Source: Pirellulaceae bacterium
Lineage (GTDB): Bacteria; Planctomycetota; Planctomycetia; Pirellulales; Pirellulaceae
Assembly (NCBI GenBank): GCA_016784735.1
Contig: JADHUC010000032.1
Coordinates: forward strand, 1-49,720
Direction of reading: 5' to 3'
DNA: 49,720 nucleotides
The notes under the pieces were generated by a model. That model saw nothing but the letters and a program-made list of their open reading frames with translations. It did no database searches and had not been told where the DNA came from. Both the position numbers and the translations under genes were made by a program. Positions 32,885-42,147 of this stretch are shown here, in pieces (positions within the stretch are counted from its first letter, which is position 1; each line of letters opens with the position of its first letter).

Positions 32885-35800
32885 ATGGTAGACGCCAGAC
32901 GTTGTGGAATTCTTGCCTTTCTTTTGTCCGCTACATGCTTTGCCGAAGCGTGGTTTGCCCAGATGGCATGGACCGCGGAGGATCGAGACACGGTCGGGGC
33001 GAACACAGGCTGGCGTGGGCCCGCATTGGGGCACTACCCAGCGGCCAATCCGCCTGAGCAGTGGGGCGAGAAGAAGAACATCCTGTGGACGGCAGAGGCC
33101 GGGCAAGGACGCTCGTCTCCGATCGTCGTTGGCGAGCGGGTGTTCCTCACGGCGGAGCCAGACAACTTGCTTTGTTTCAGGGTAACCAGTGGAGAGTTGC
33201 TCTGGCAAATAGGTAACGGTGCCGACGAGTTGCCTGCCGACTTGCGCGACGCGGATCTCGAGCCGACGACGGAGTGCGGCTACGCCACTCCAACGCCGTG
33301 CAGCGATGGGACGCACGTGTTCGCCCTGTTCGGGAACGGCGTCGTCGCCTGTTACGACTTGGAAGGACGGCGCATCTGGATTCGACTGATCGAGATTGAA
33401 CAGACCGAACTGCATGGACGAGCCGTTTCGCCGATCGTGGTCGGTGACCGGCTTGTCGTGCATGTAACCGACCTCTTCTGCCTGGACAGCCAAACGGGCG
33501 AGACTGTCTGGCAGCAACCAGCCGCCACGGCCTTTGGCACGCCTTTGCCCGTGAGAATCGGCGACACGGACGTAGTAATCACACCGAAAGGCGACGTGTT
33601 TCGCGTTAGTGACGGGACGCGGCTCGCCAGTGGCATTGCCGACATCGAAGTGACCAGCCCCATCGCTCACGACGGCGTCGCCTACTTCGTGGGCTCGGTC
33701 GCCAAGGCGCTCAAACTACCTCAGACAATCAGCGACGATGAAGCGCTCTCCTTCGACCAGCTTTGGCAAGTCGAACTGCCCGGCGAATTCTACGCTTCGC
33801 CGATCATCCACAAAGGCCTGATTTACGCGGTCAACAAGGAGGGACGGCTGGTCGTGCTCGATGCGAAGACAGGCGCCACCATCCACTCACGGCAGCTTGA
33901 TATCGACAGTGAGTGTGCGCCAAGCTTCTGTTTGGCGGACGAACGCCTTTTCCTTTACAGCGAAGCGGGTGTGACGTTGGTCTTCAGGCCGGGAAAAGAA
34001 TGCGAGGGAATCCAAAAGAACGTCGTGTCTCGCGGTTCGGTTGCCACGCCGACGTTTTCCGGCACTTGCGTCTTTCTCCGGACACCGCGGGAACTCGTGT
34101 GCATCCAAGCCGGCTCGCCACGGGAGGTAACCGTACGTCCTCCACAACCTGGCACAAGCAAGACGGATGTGCCCCCGTCCATTTCTCCACGCGTCGAGGA
34201 ACACGGTCAGCCCAGCGTCTCCACCCACGCAGGCAGCCGTCCCGTCTCCGTACTGGCCGCTTGGCGGGGCAACGGTACCGGCCTGTTTCCCGAAAGCACG
34301 CCGACGCTCGAATGGGGACGGAAATCCAAGGGCCTTGTCACGGGCCTGAGGATCAGTGCGGCCAAGCCAAACGGCGAGGCGTCTGGAGAGTCGAAGGTCC
34401 TCCGCAATAACTTCCCGCGGCAGTGGCTGGTCATCGGCCCGATACCCGCCTCTGGCGGGCTCGACGAACCGGCAATTCCTGACGAGGCCAAAGCTCAACC
34501 GGACGACGGCGACCGATTCGGGCAGCTCGCCTGGACGCGATGCAACGTGCCGGAAGACGTGATGCCGCCGTCCGACCGCGGTGAAGTTGCCGGCGCCGTG
34601 TCTCTTCGTTTTGTCGAACCGGAGCAGGTCCTCGGCGAGTTCAAGGAAAGCCATCTGGTCTACGCTCATACCTACCTGCATTCCGATCGCGACGGCGAAG
34701 CGGAGTTTATCGTCGACCACGCGGTTGGCCTAAAGGTCTGGATCAACGGCCGGGAAGTCTACGAGCAGCCGTCTACAGAATTCAGGCTGAGTTGGTACAC
34801 CGTGCTCAGCCGTTTCCGGACGGGCCGCTACACGATCGAGCCATCGCCCAGAATTCGGATCGATTTGCGCAAAGGCTGGAACCGAGTGTTGTTCAAACTC
34901 TGTCATGGACGGGGCAACCGGAGCAGCTACAAGTTCGGGCCGCGTGTAGTGGACTTACCGTCAGCGCCCTACGAAAACAAGAACATTGTCTGGGCGGCAC
35001 CGCTGCCCGACCGATCGAGTTCGACGCCGGTGATTGTGGGCGACCGCATCTTCGTGATGGCCGAACCCGACCAACTCCTCTGCCTGGACAAAACGACGGG
35101 CCGCCAACTTTGGACGCGGTTCCTGGGCCTGTACCAGGCCACGCCCGAAGCCGTTCGGAACGCGAACCCGGCATTCAAGGAGAACGTCGAACCGCTGGTG
35201 GTGAAGCTCTCCGCCGCCGAGGGACTGAAACAGCGGCTCGATCTACGAAAACAGATTGACGAGGCCCTGGTTGCCATCGACCCTGACGCGTACGAACTGG
35301 ACTGGGACGACCACATGGCCAGTCACTTCCGCATCATCGGATGGACTCAACCCACGCCTTGCAGCGATGGCAAATTCGTCTACGTCTACTGTGGCAACGG
35401 CGTGGCGGCGTGTTACGACTTGGACGGCAACACGCGATGGATACGTCGAGTGAATTCCGGCGAGATCCATTACCCCGCCTCTCCGGCCCTGGTTGACGGC
35501 AAATTCATCGTCTTCGCAGGCGGCGGATTCAATTTGGTCGCCCTGGACGCGGCGACAGGCAACGTGGCTTGGCGGCAACCGAAGGTCGACAAGTGCGTTG
35601 GGGCACTGATCGGTACCCACATAAACGGCGTCGGTGTGGTCATCAGCCAGAAAGGTGACGTCGTACGAGTAGCGGATGGCAACTTGCTCTACTCGAACCC
35701 GCTGAAAATAAAGGGCGATACCGGTTGGGCGCCGCCGTTGTGCTTGGACGATGTAATGTACCTTCCCTGGAGCGGCGTCGGGAGGCTGCTCGTGAAAGAC

Positions 35801-36295
35801 TTCGATGGTGCGAGTGGTGACGCCTGGACCTGCGAGCAGCGTGACATTGACGGAATCGCCATCACCAGGGACAAGAACGGCAAATGGGTTGACCGCTGGA
35901 CCTGCTCGTCGCCGCTGGTGCTGGACGGCATCTACTACAACATCGACGTATTCGGGACGTTGTACGCGGTGGACCTGGAGACGCGCGAAGTGCTCTATCG
36001 AGAAGACCTGAGCGACGACTTCAGCATGCTGACGCACTACAACGCCGTAGGCGTGTCCGCCAGCATCACCCTCGGCGGCAGACATCTGTTCGCCATGGAC
36101 AATCAGGGAACCACGATCGTTTTCGAGCCCGGCCCGAGGTTCAAAAAGGTCGCGATAAACCGTATCGAGCAACAGATCGATCGCCCCTGGCCGATTCGCC
36201 CCCAGGAAGAAATCGGCTACAGCCCACCGCTGTTCGAAGGATCGCGCATGTACCTGCGCGGCGAAAACTACTTCTACTGCATTGGTAAGGAGTAA
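32885..36295 (+). CDS. Exported double PQQ-like propeller protein with central beta domain
   Basis: A 1136-residue protein starting at ATG 32885, with signal peptide (ILAFLLSATCFAEAWFA). It is built as propeller, beta domain, propeller. Blade text in the first part (TPTPCSDGTHVFALFGNG, ACYDLEGRRIWIR) recurs in the second (TQPTPCSDGKFVYVYCGNG, ACYDLDGNTRWIRRV), so it is an internal duplication. The middle (about residues 515-690) looks like a carbohydrate-binding jelly roll (YAHTYLHSDRDGEAEFIVD, VGLKVWINGREVYEQP, RIRIDLRKGWNRVLFKL). PQQ-like propellers of this type are often called BamB-like; bound cofactor or substrate is not evident. It is probably co-transcribed with the transglutaminase-like gene. 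Its TAA stop is immediately followed by a toxin remnant. Confidence 0.9.
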   Translation: MVDARRCGILAFLLSATCFAEAWFAQMAWTAEDRDTVGANTGWRGPALGHYPAANPPEQWGEKKNILWTAEAGQGRSSPIVVGERVFLTAEPDNLLCFRVTSGELLWQIGNGADELPADLRDADLEPTTECGYATPTPCSDGTHVFALFGNGVVACYDLEGRRIWIRLIEIEQTELHGRAVSPIVVGDRLVVHVTDLFCLDSQTGETVWQQPAATAFGTPLPVRIGDTDVVITPKGDVFRVSDGTRLASGIADIEVTSPIAHDGVAYFVGSVAKALKLPQTISDDEALSFDQLWQVELPGEFYASPIIHKGLIYAVNKEGRLVVLDAKTGATIHSRQLDIDSECAPSFCLADERLFLYSEAGVTLVFRPGKECEGIQKNVVSRGSVATPTFSGTCVFLRTPRELVCIQAGSPREVTVRPPQPGTSKTDVPPSISPRVEEHGQPSVSTHAGSRPVSVLAAWRGNGTGLFPESTPTLEWGRKSKGLVTGLRISAAKPNGEASGESKVLRNNFPRQWLVIGPIPASGGLDEPAIPDEAKAQPDDGDRFGQLAWTRCNVPEDVMPPSDRGEVAGAVSLRFVEPEQVLGEFKESHLVYAHTYLHSDRDGEAEFIVDHAVGLKVWINGREVYEQPSTEFRLSWYTVLSRFRTGRYTIEPSPRIRIDLRKGWNRVLFKLCHGRGNRSSYKFGPRVVDLPSAPYENKNIVWAAPLPDRSSSTPVIVGDRIFVMAEPDQLLCLDKTTGRQLWTRFLGLYQATPEAVRNANPAFKENVEPLVVKLSAAEGLKQRLDLRKQIDEALVAIDPDAYELDWDDHMASHFRIIGWTQPTPCSDGKFVYVYCGNGVAACYDLDGNTRWIRRVNSGEIHYPASPALVDGKFIVFAGGGFNLVALDAATGNVAWRQPKVDKCVGALIGTHINGVGVVISQKGDVVRVADGNLLYSNPLKIKGDTGWAPPLCLDDVMYLPWSGVGRLLVKDFDGASGDAWTCEQRDIDGIAITRDKNGKWVDRWTCSSPLVLDGIYYNIDVFGTLYAVDLETREVLYREDLSDDFSMLTHYNAVGVSASITLGGRHLFAMDNQGTTIVFEPGPRFKKVAINRIEQQIDRPWPIRPQEEIGYSPPLFEGSRMYLRGENYFYCIGKE

Positions 36296-36439
36296 CGGGC
36301 ACCTTGGGAACTTCGCGTCGGCACTCTTCTTGTGTACCACGACATTGAGGAGGAACCGGAGAAACTCGTGACCGTCTTGGCGGTCGACATCAAGGATCGC
36401 AGCCGTGTCCTGATCGGTGGCAAGGAGATCGAGCTATGA
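36296..36439 (+). pseudogene. RelE/ParE-type toxin, C-terminal fragment
   Basis: In the frame ending at TGA 36437-36439, the sequence reads PWELRVGTLLVYHDIEEEP, then KLVTVLAVDIKDRSRV and LIGGKEIEL. This matches the C-terminal half of RelE/ParE-fold toxins (strand, DIEEEP turn, then VTVLAV strand). The frame is closed upstream by the TAA of the propeller gene, so the N-terminal half is missing and no start codon fits. The stop overlaps the antitoxin ATG by four bases, as in an intact toxin-first operon. Confidence 0.75.
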
Positions 36440-36687
36440 AGGTTATCGAAAGAGCAGACGCAACAGCGACCTTGGGGGAGTACGCCGCGGAGATCGGAAG
36501 CGACGCCCTGATCGTGACAAGCCAAGGGCGGCCAGTCGCTGCTCTCGTGCCAATTGAGAACACGGACCTGGAAACGGCCTCTCTGAGCACCAATCGTCAG
36601 TTTATCGAGCTGATTGAACGCTCCCGTGCATCCGCGCGCGCCGAACGCGGGATTCCCAGTGAAGAAATGCGCCGTCGATTCGGGTGA
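36436..36687 (+). CDS. Phd/YefM-family antitoxin
   Basis: An 83-residue protein starting at ATG 36436 inside the stop of the toxin remnant. The N-terminus has the Phd/YefM pattern (ERADATATLGEYAAEI, then ALIVTSQGRPVAALVPIEN) and the C-terminal tail is charged and probably unfolded, as in proteins that wrap a toxin. Family members repress their own operon and neutralise RelE/ParE toxins. With its partner truncated, it may be an orphan, or may act against a related toxin elsewhere. The coding frame itself is intact. Confidence 0.88.
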   Translation: MKVIERADATATLGEYAAEIGSDALIVTSQGRPVAALVPIENTDLETASLSTNRQFIELIERSRASARAERGIPSEEMRRRFG

Positions 36688-36694
36688 ATTGACC

Positions 36695-36793
36695 CTGTTT
36701 TTGCACGTCGCGGAGGCACGGTGCGGGCGGGACTACATCATCCATCTCAAGTTCAATGGCCTCGGCGCGAATCTGGCCCTCCGGATGTTGTAA
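36695..36793 (+). pseudogene. DUF2442 gene remnant
   Basis: The frame 36695-36793 (TAA end) reads LFLHVAEARCGRDYIIHLKF, then NGLGANLALRML. It aligns with the start of the intact DUF2442 protein at 37139 (MFLHVTEARHIADHRVDVSF) and has CTG in place of the ATG. It lacks the rest of the domain. It is too short to function and marks an older copy of the downstream gene. Confidence 0.7.
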
Positions 36794-36876
36794 ACCGTGT
36801 CCGGGTGGTACAATGAGTTAAAGCGTCATGCAAATCGGACTGCACAGACTCAAGTCACGTCCGTTCCTGAATTGCT

Positions 36877-37134
36877 ATGCCAGAAATCAGCAGATTCCTC
36901 GGTATCGTCATTCGGATGTACTACCGCGACCATCCTCCGCCGCATTTCCACGCGGAGTATGGTGAGCATGAAATCACTGTCGAGATCGACAGCGGTATCG
37001 TCCAGGGGAGGTTTCCCCGCCGAGCGATGACGGCAGTGCTCGATTGGTACAATCTTCATCAAGATGAACTGGCTCGAAACTGGGAACTCATCCAAGCCCG
37101 GCAGCCCCTGAGTCCTATTGAGCCTTTGGAGTAG
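36877..37134 (+). CDS. DUF4160 protein
   Basis: An 85-residue protein starting at ATG 36877. The family pattern is complete: PEISRFLGIVIRMYYRDHPPPHFHAEYGEHE, followed by VEIDSGIVQGRFPRRA and WYNLHQDELARNWELI. DUF4160 genes usually stand next to DUF2442 genes, as here, with a four-base gap, and the pair is often treated as a putative toxin-antitoxin or regulatory module. The HPPPHFHAEYGEHE stretch, rich in histidine and acidic residues, might bind a metal, but this is not established. Confidence 0.92.
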   Translation: MPEISRFLGIVIRMYYRDHPPPHFHAEYGEHEITVEIDSGIVQGRFPRRAMTAVLDWYNLHQDELARNWELIQARQPLSPIEPLE

Positions 37135-37138
37135 ATTC

Positions 37139-37384
37139 ATGTTCCTACATGTTACTGAGGCCCGCCACATCGCGGACCATCGCGTTGATGTGTCGTTCAA
37201 CGACGGGACCAGTGCTGAAATCGATCTGTCTGACTCATTGGATGGGCCCATCTTTGAACCTCTCCGAGACGTCGCGTACTTCAAGTCTTTCTCGATCATT
37301 GGACATACTCTCGCATGGCCAAACGGCGCCGATTTCGCGCCCGAGTACCTGCAATCGCTTGCCACAGTTCCTACGAGTACGTAG
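37139..37384 (+). CDS. DUF2442 protein
   Basis: An 81-residue protein. ATG 37139 is preferred over an upstream TTG because MFLHVTEA is the usual family start and it follows the DUF4160 stop by four bases. It reads ARHIADHRVDVSFNDGTSAEIDL, then GPIFEPLRD, FSIIGHTLAWPNGADFAPEYL, which is the full domain including the WPNGADFAPE signature. It probably acts with the DUF4160 partner. A decayed second copy lies at 36695. Confidence 0.93.
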   Translation: MFLHVTEARHIADHRVDVSFNDGTSAEIDLSDSLDGPIFEPLRDVAYFKSFSIIGHTLAWPNGADFAPEYLQSLATVPTST

Positions 37385-37643
37385 CTTAACGATACACCAA
37401 GCGGCTTTCGTGCAGATTCCGCCAACCAGACTCCCAGGTGCGGATCGCAAGGATATGAAACGTCTGCATTGTTGTCCGCTCAGAGGTCCGTGACAGGAAC
37501 AGCCGCATCGTTGCTGGATCGCCTGACGCCCCAAACGCCAATTGCATGGCCAGCGTTTCACTCCGTCAGATACCACCCGACAAGCCACGCCGCACAGCGC
37601 ACCGTTCACCAAGAAATGGTTGGGAAGAGCGAAAGGAGAAGTC

Positions 37644-38630
37644 ATGTCTTGTCGGTCGAGCTGGCGTAACTGCGCGGTGGAAGCGGATGCGGAGATCCTG
37701 GATATCGACAGGATGGAGGACGATATCGCTCCGATCGCTCCGGACGTGTCCCGGATTCGCGAGCTTATCTCGACTCTCGAACTGTGCCATCACAAGGCCG
37801 ATCGTTGGGTACACAACATCGTCGACGCGATCGGCGAAGGGCGGACAAGGAAGGGACTTGGCACACGGTCGCCTGGCCAGTACCACGCCGCTGAACAGGT
37901 GTGGCAGAATGCGTGCGCCGCGCTGTCGGCGTGGTGTGCCGGATGTCCGAGTACGTCGCTCGATCTGCGCGTGGACACCGCTCCAGCTTCTCAGTTGCTC
38001 GCCGGCATTGGGGAACGCTCGCCGTTGAAGGAATGGCAGGTTCAAAGGATGATTGACAAGATCCGCAGTCTTGTCCATTGGCCTCAGGCGAACGATGACC
38101 CGGCGGCACAATACACTTGGATGCTCTTGGGCGGAGGCGAATATGAATCGGATTATCGCAGCCAGTGTCCTGAGCAGTACAAGGAACACGAGGACTTCTG
38201 GCTGGCAACGGTCCGGACGATCATTCATGATACGGTAGACGAGAATCAGGTTGGACTGTCGTTGGGTGTTGCCATAGACATGCTTTGGCCGTGCCACTGG
38301 GGTTTTGTTGAGAATCTTCAGATTGTCCTTGACGCCATCGGCGGAAACCTCAACCCTGAAAGGCCGTTTGCCGCGTGTGGCAGAAATATCACCTTGTTGC
38401 CCATTCGTGATCGGATGGAGACGGTCTCCAGCACACTGAGAGTCTTCTACGACGAGTCGGAGTCAGACGCAACCGTGGATCGGGAGATCCTGGCCATGCT
38501 CGGGGAACCAACGGACGAGAAACGATGGCTCACCGCCTCGCTGGATAAGACAATTAAGCTCCAGCTCGACCCGCCCGCCGAGATGCGTACGTTGTTGGCT
38601 TTGGCTGGGCCTGATTGGATAGCACAATAA
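37644..38630 (+). CDS. Uncharacterised cytosolic protein of the accessory island
   Basis: A 328-residue protein. ATG 37644 is chosen because AAAGGAG lies at 37632-37638; a longer frame from 37542 has no ribosome site. It is soluble and mainly helical, with no signal peptide. Visible features are Cys-rich MSCRSSWRNC at the N-terminus, an acidic EADAEILDIDRMEDD stretch, a tryptophan-rich middle (AEQVWQNACAALSAWCAGC) and an RDRMETVSSTLRVFYDESES region. I do not recognise it. It follows the toxin-antitoxin-like genes and is flanked by a secreted glycosidase, so it is probably part of the transferred island. Confidence 0.8.
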   Translation: MSCRSSWRNCAVEADAEILDIDRMEDDIAPIAPDVSRIRELISTLELCHHKADRWVHNIVDAIGEGRTRKGLGTRSPGQYHAAEQVWQNACAALSAWCAGCPSTSLDLRVDTAPASQLLAGIGERSPLKEWQVQRMIDKIRSLVHWPQANDDPAAQYTWMLLGGGEYESDYRSQCPEQYKEHEDFWLATVRTIIHDTVDENQVGLSLGVAIDMLWPCHWGFVENLQIVLDAIGGNLNPERPFAACGRNITLLPIRDRMETVSSTLRVFYDESESDATVDREILAMLGEPTDEKRWLTASLDKTIKLQLDPPAEMRTLLALAGPDWIAQ

Positions 38631-38701
38631 CTTGCCCGGCGGGTAAGGAAATCCGGAGCGCCGGTGCAATCTGACGCTACTGAGAAAATGGAGACACCGA
38701 C

Positions 38702-41700
38702 ATGCAAACCGTTCTGCGCTACGGCCTGCTACTACTGGCCATCGAACTGGGCGTTCCGTACGTCTCCGCTTCCGAGAACCTGGTTCCTGACCCGTCTTGC
38801 GAACAACCAAAGGAGAAAGACCGCTGGGGACATGTGTTTGAGAAGTGGTCCGGATGGATGTACGAGGGAGACTGCGAGTTTCGCGTTTCGGGCATTGCCC
38901 GTACGGGCAAGCACTCGCTTTTGATTGTTGGTGGCAACGCGCCAAAGGTCCGAGCCTGGCCTGCCGGCCTTGTCCTTGATCCCGGCCGTTATCGCGTCAC
39001 GGCGCACATCCGCGGTCTGGACATCGGCGCCGGGCTGTGGAACCAAAACACCGAATTCATGTTCGAGGGCCAATACATGCGCCTCGACAAGAACGGCACA
39101 TTCGGATGGACGCCCCTGACGTTTGTCGGTGAAGTGAAGGAAAAGGGCCAGAAGTCGTACCCCAGCTTTGGCCTTATGGCGCCGGGTTATCTTTGGATCG
39201 ACGATGTCTCCGTTGAACGGGTCGGCGACGATGTGCCGCTGACACCGAAGCCGGTGATTGGCGAGGAAGAGCGGCCGATCGCCCCACCCGGCAAGATCGA
39301 CGCGGCAGCCGTCCGTTGCCCCGATTGCGGCTACAGGAACATGCCGGCTTGGGAGACCTGCTATGCATGCGGCAGTATGCTGGATGTAAAGAAAGGCGCC
39401 GTGGTGGCCGAACCGGTCAGGCTCGTTGCATCTTTCGAAGACGAAAATCCCTTTGGTGGCGGCACGGTTGTGGCCGAGCACGCCACCCACGGCACCAAGG
39501 CACTGCGCATCGACCGTAGCTACGTCTCGATGGATGCTGCCCAGAACTGGAGGGGCTACGACTATGTGAAAGCGGATGTCCACAACGATGCCAAACGCCC
39601 TTTGAATGTCTACTTCGAGGTCCGCGACACGGCAACTCGCGACTATTGGACGCGCGTGAACTACAACACGATTGTGCCGCCTGGATCCAGCACGCTGGTC
39701 ATTCCGACGGCACTCTACGTCGGCGAGAAATCTCGCCCCGGCCGGCCGCTCCTCCAGAGCGGAATCACACGCATGGTCTTTTCCATCGGCGATCAGCCCG
39801 AGGCGCCGTTGTACATCGACAACATTCGGCTCGAACGCGATACGGAGACAGCCCGTATGCTGTTCGACGAGCTATCGGCCTTCGATCTCGGCCAAGGCTC
39901 GAGCCCTGTCATGGAGGGCTTCACGCCGTTGGATGTCAGCAAGGTCTACGCGAAGGGGCGAGGTTACGGATGGAAGAACGCTCGTTTCTGGCGGGTGTTC
40001 GATGCATTGCAGCCCGATCCGCTTTACCAGGACTTCATTTGCGTCGAGCAAGGCGGTCTGGCCATCGACGTGCCAAACGGTCGCTATCGAGTTTTCGTCA
40101 ATATGGATTCGCCGTCGGGCTTCTGGGGCGAGTACCAGCGTTATCGCCAACGCTCGCTGGTACTGGAGGGCGTCGAGCATGCCGACACGATGGATTTGAA
40201 TGCCTTCAAGGAGAAGTATTACCGCTTCTGGAAGTCGGAGGACTTGCCGACCGACAACACGTTCGCCAAGTACCAAGAGCCGTATTTCGACGAGAAGCAA
40301 TACGAAGTCGAAGTCCGCGACGGTCAGCTTAACATCGAGTTCAGCGGTCAGAACTGGGGCTGTTGCGTCTCGGCCATCGTCGTATTCCCCACGGCAAAGG
40401 CTGCCGAGGGCGAACGTTTCCTGGAGTTCGTCAAGGCGCGCCGCCGATTTCACTTTGACAATTACTTCAAGCGAATTTTGCACGAGCCGACCGGCTCGCA
40501 GGACGAACCGACCGACGCCGAGAGCAATCGCGGGTTCGTCCTCTTCTCGCGTGACTGGATGTCCGACGTTTACTACAACGACCGCCCGGACGCCGATGAA
40601 GAAGTCGAGAAGCTCGCCGCCTCGGCTTTCCCGGGCGAGCACGAACCGGTCACATTCTGTGTGCTGCCGCTCAGAGATCTCGGCGACGTGGCGGTGACGG
40701 CGAGCGAACTGAATGGACCTGGGCAAGCATCCATCTCGGCGGACTGTATCGAAATCAGTCACGTCCAATACCGCCTCGCTCGCGTGACCATGGAGGGGAG
40801 CGTCTACACGATCGCACCTCGTCTTGTGCAGCCTCGCAATTCGGTGGCGGCACCGAAGGACATGACGCGCCGCTTCTGGCTGACTGTCAAAGTGCCCGAC
40901 GACGCATCGCCGGGTCTGTATCGCGGGTCCGTGAAGGTTGAATCAACGAACGGTGGCTCGTCGGTAATCCCGCTGGAGGTCACCGTGCGCAAGGGCACGC
41001 TGGACCCGGTCGACGTTCCCGCCGGCCCGTGGGGCCATACCATCAAATTGCCCTGGTACGACGACGAGGTTGCCGAATGGGATGACTTGATGGCGGGCAA
41101 GTCGTTGGAGAAGCTGCGCGAATACGGTTTTACCACGTGCAGCGGCCTGCCGGTTGTCCGATACCAGGGATTCCGAGACGGCCTGCCGGTCCTGGACTTC
41201 TCGGTGGGCGACATGCAGATGAAGCGGTTCAAGGAGCGTGGCTTCACGATGCCCGTTGTCACCTACTGCCCGTTCATTGGGCTGAACATGTACTACCAGG
41301 ATGTGAACCAGATGAAAGCGGCTGGTTTCACCGACTACAGTGCTTTCGTCAGAAGCGCCTTTACCGCGGTCCAGGAGCATGCAGATCGGGCCGGTTGGCT
41401 TCCGGTTTACTGGAACATCGGCGACGAACCCATCGGCGACGATTTAAGGCGAAGCGCCGAGAATGCTGAAGCGTATCAGAAGGCGTTTCCGGAAGGCCCA
41501 CCGTTTTTCGCCGCCGCCAGTTCGTTCCGCGGTTCGGATGCCGGCGATCCTCACTTCCGGCTGTCCAAGGCCCTGCACGTGGCGAACTGGAATACACACG
41601 ACGAAGCATCAGTGAATCTGCTGCACGGAGTCGGAGGCGATTGGGCCTTCTACAACGGCGGCAACCGTTGGACCTACGGCGTCTATATGTACAAGGCCGC

Positions 41701-42058
41701 CAAGCAATTCGACATGAAGTTCCGCCTTTCCTGGCACTGGAACGTCGTAGCGGGCGACCCGTACTACGCCCTGGACTGCCGCGAGGACGACTATGCCTGG
41801 TGCAACTCCAGCCCGCAGGGCGAACTGATCCCGTCGATCCACTTCGAACGGCTCCGCGAGGGACTTGACGACTATCGGTACATGTTGACCTTGCAGCGTT
41901 TGGCCGAAGCCAAGAAGGATTTCGCAGCGTTGGCGCTAATCCGAGACCGCTTGGCCGCCTTTCAACTCGGCCAACGCGATCACGATGCGCTGTTTCCGAA
42001 ATCCGACTGGCGCGAGTATCGCCTCAAACTCGCAGAAGCGATCGAACGGTTGCGATAA
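38702..42058 (+). CDS. Secreted multidomain glycoside hydrolase, GH123/DUF4091-like
   Basis: A 1118-residue exported protein starting at ATG 38702. After the signal peptide comes a carbohydrate-binding-like beta domain (ENLVPDPSCEQPKEKDRWG onward), then a zinc-ribbon motif C206xxC209...C220xxC223 (RCPDCGYRNMP, CYACGSML). A second beta domain, a malectin-like region (GLAIDVPNGRYRVFVNMDSP), an Ig-like stretch and a C-terminal TIM-barrel follow. The barrel has YWNIGDEPIGD with the D908-E909 pair typical of GH123-type substrate-assisted catalysis, and it ends with LREGLDDYRYM, the DUF4091 signature. Likely substrates are N-acetylhexosamine-containing glycans, but this is a family-level guess. The zinc ribbon is unusual in a secreted protein. 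Confidence 0.9.
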   Translation: MQTVLRYGLLLLAIELGVPYVSASENLVPDPSCEQPKEKDRWGHVFEKWSGWMYEGDCEFRVSGIARTGKHSLLIVGGNAPKVRAWPAGLVLDPGRYRVTAHIRGLDIGAGLWNQNTEFMFEGQYMRLDKNGTFGWTPLTFVGEVKEKGQKSYPSFGLMAPGYLWIDDVSVERVGDDVPLTPKPVIGEEERPIAPPGKIDAAAVRCPDCGYRNMPAWETCYACGSMLDVKKGAVVAEPVRLVASFEDENPFGGGTVVAEHATHGTKALRIDRSYVSMDAAQNWRGYDYVKADVHNDAKRPLNVYFEVRDTATRDYWTRVNYNTIVPPGSSTLVIPTALYVGEKSRPGRPLLQSGITRMVFSIGDQPEAPLYIDNIRLERDTETARMLFDELSAFDLGQGSSPVMEGFTPLDVSKVYAKGRGYGWKNARFWRVFDALQPDPLYQDFICVEQGGLAIDVPNGRYRVFVNMDSPSGFWGEYQRYRQRSLVLEGVEHADTMDLNAFKEKYYRFWKSEDLPTDNTFAKYQEPYFDEKQYEVEVRDGQLNIEFSGQNWGCCVSAIVVFPTAKAAEGERFLEFVKARRRFHFDNYFKRILHEPTGSQDEPTDAESNRGFVLFSRDWMSDVYYNDRPDADEEVEKLAASAFPGEHEPVTFCVLPLRDLGDVAVTASELNGPGQASISADCIEISHVQYRLARVTMEGSVYTIAPRLVQPRNSVAAPKDMTRRFWLTVKVPDDASPGLYRGSVKVESTNGGSSVIPLEVTVRKGTLDPVDVPAGPWGHTIKLPWYDDEVAEWDDLMAGKSLEKLREYGFTTCSGLPVVRYQGFRDGLPVLDFSVGDMQMKRFKERGFTMPVVTYCPFIGLNMYYQDVNQMKAAGFTDYSAFVRSAFTAVQEHADRAGWLPVYWNIGDEPIGDDLRRSAENAEAYQKAFPEGPPFFAAASSFRGSDAGDPHFRLSKALHVANWNTHDEASVNLLHGVGGDWAFYNGGNRWTYGVYMYKAAKQFDMKFRLSWHWNVVAGDPYYALDCREDDYAWCNSSPQGELIPSIHFERLREGLDDYRYMLTLQRLAEAKKDFAALALIRDRLAAFQLGQRDHDALFPKSDWREYRLKLAEAIERLR

Positions 42059-42147
42059 CGTCGGCGTCGCACGAATAATTGGGAAGATGCCCCTCCGAGG
42101 CCACTGCTGTAGACGTCTTGCCGGTGGGCAACTTTTGGAAACACGCT

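Noticed and set aside
31145..33670. Long open frame (841 codons) on the minus strand opposite the transglutaminase-like and double propeller genes
   Set aside because: The plus-strand genes have signal peptides, domains and good ribosome sites; the antisense frame shows no recognisable domain and is explained by high GC and codon bias.
37385..37643. Additional gene between the DUF2442 gene and the 328-residue protein
   Set aside because: The frames here have no ribosome site and no conserved features; the best frame is only an upstream extension of the next gene.
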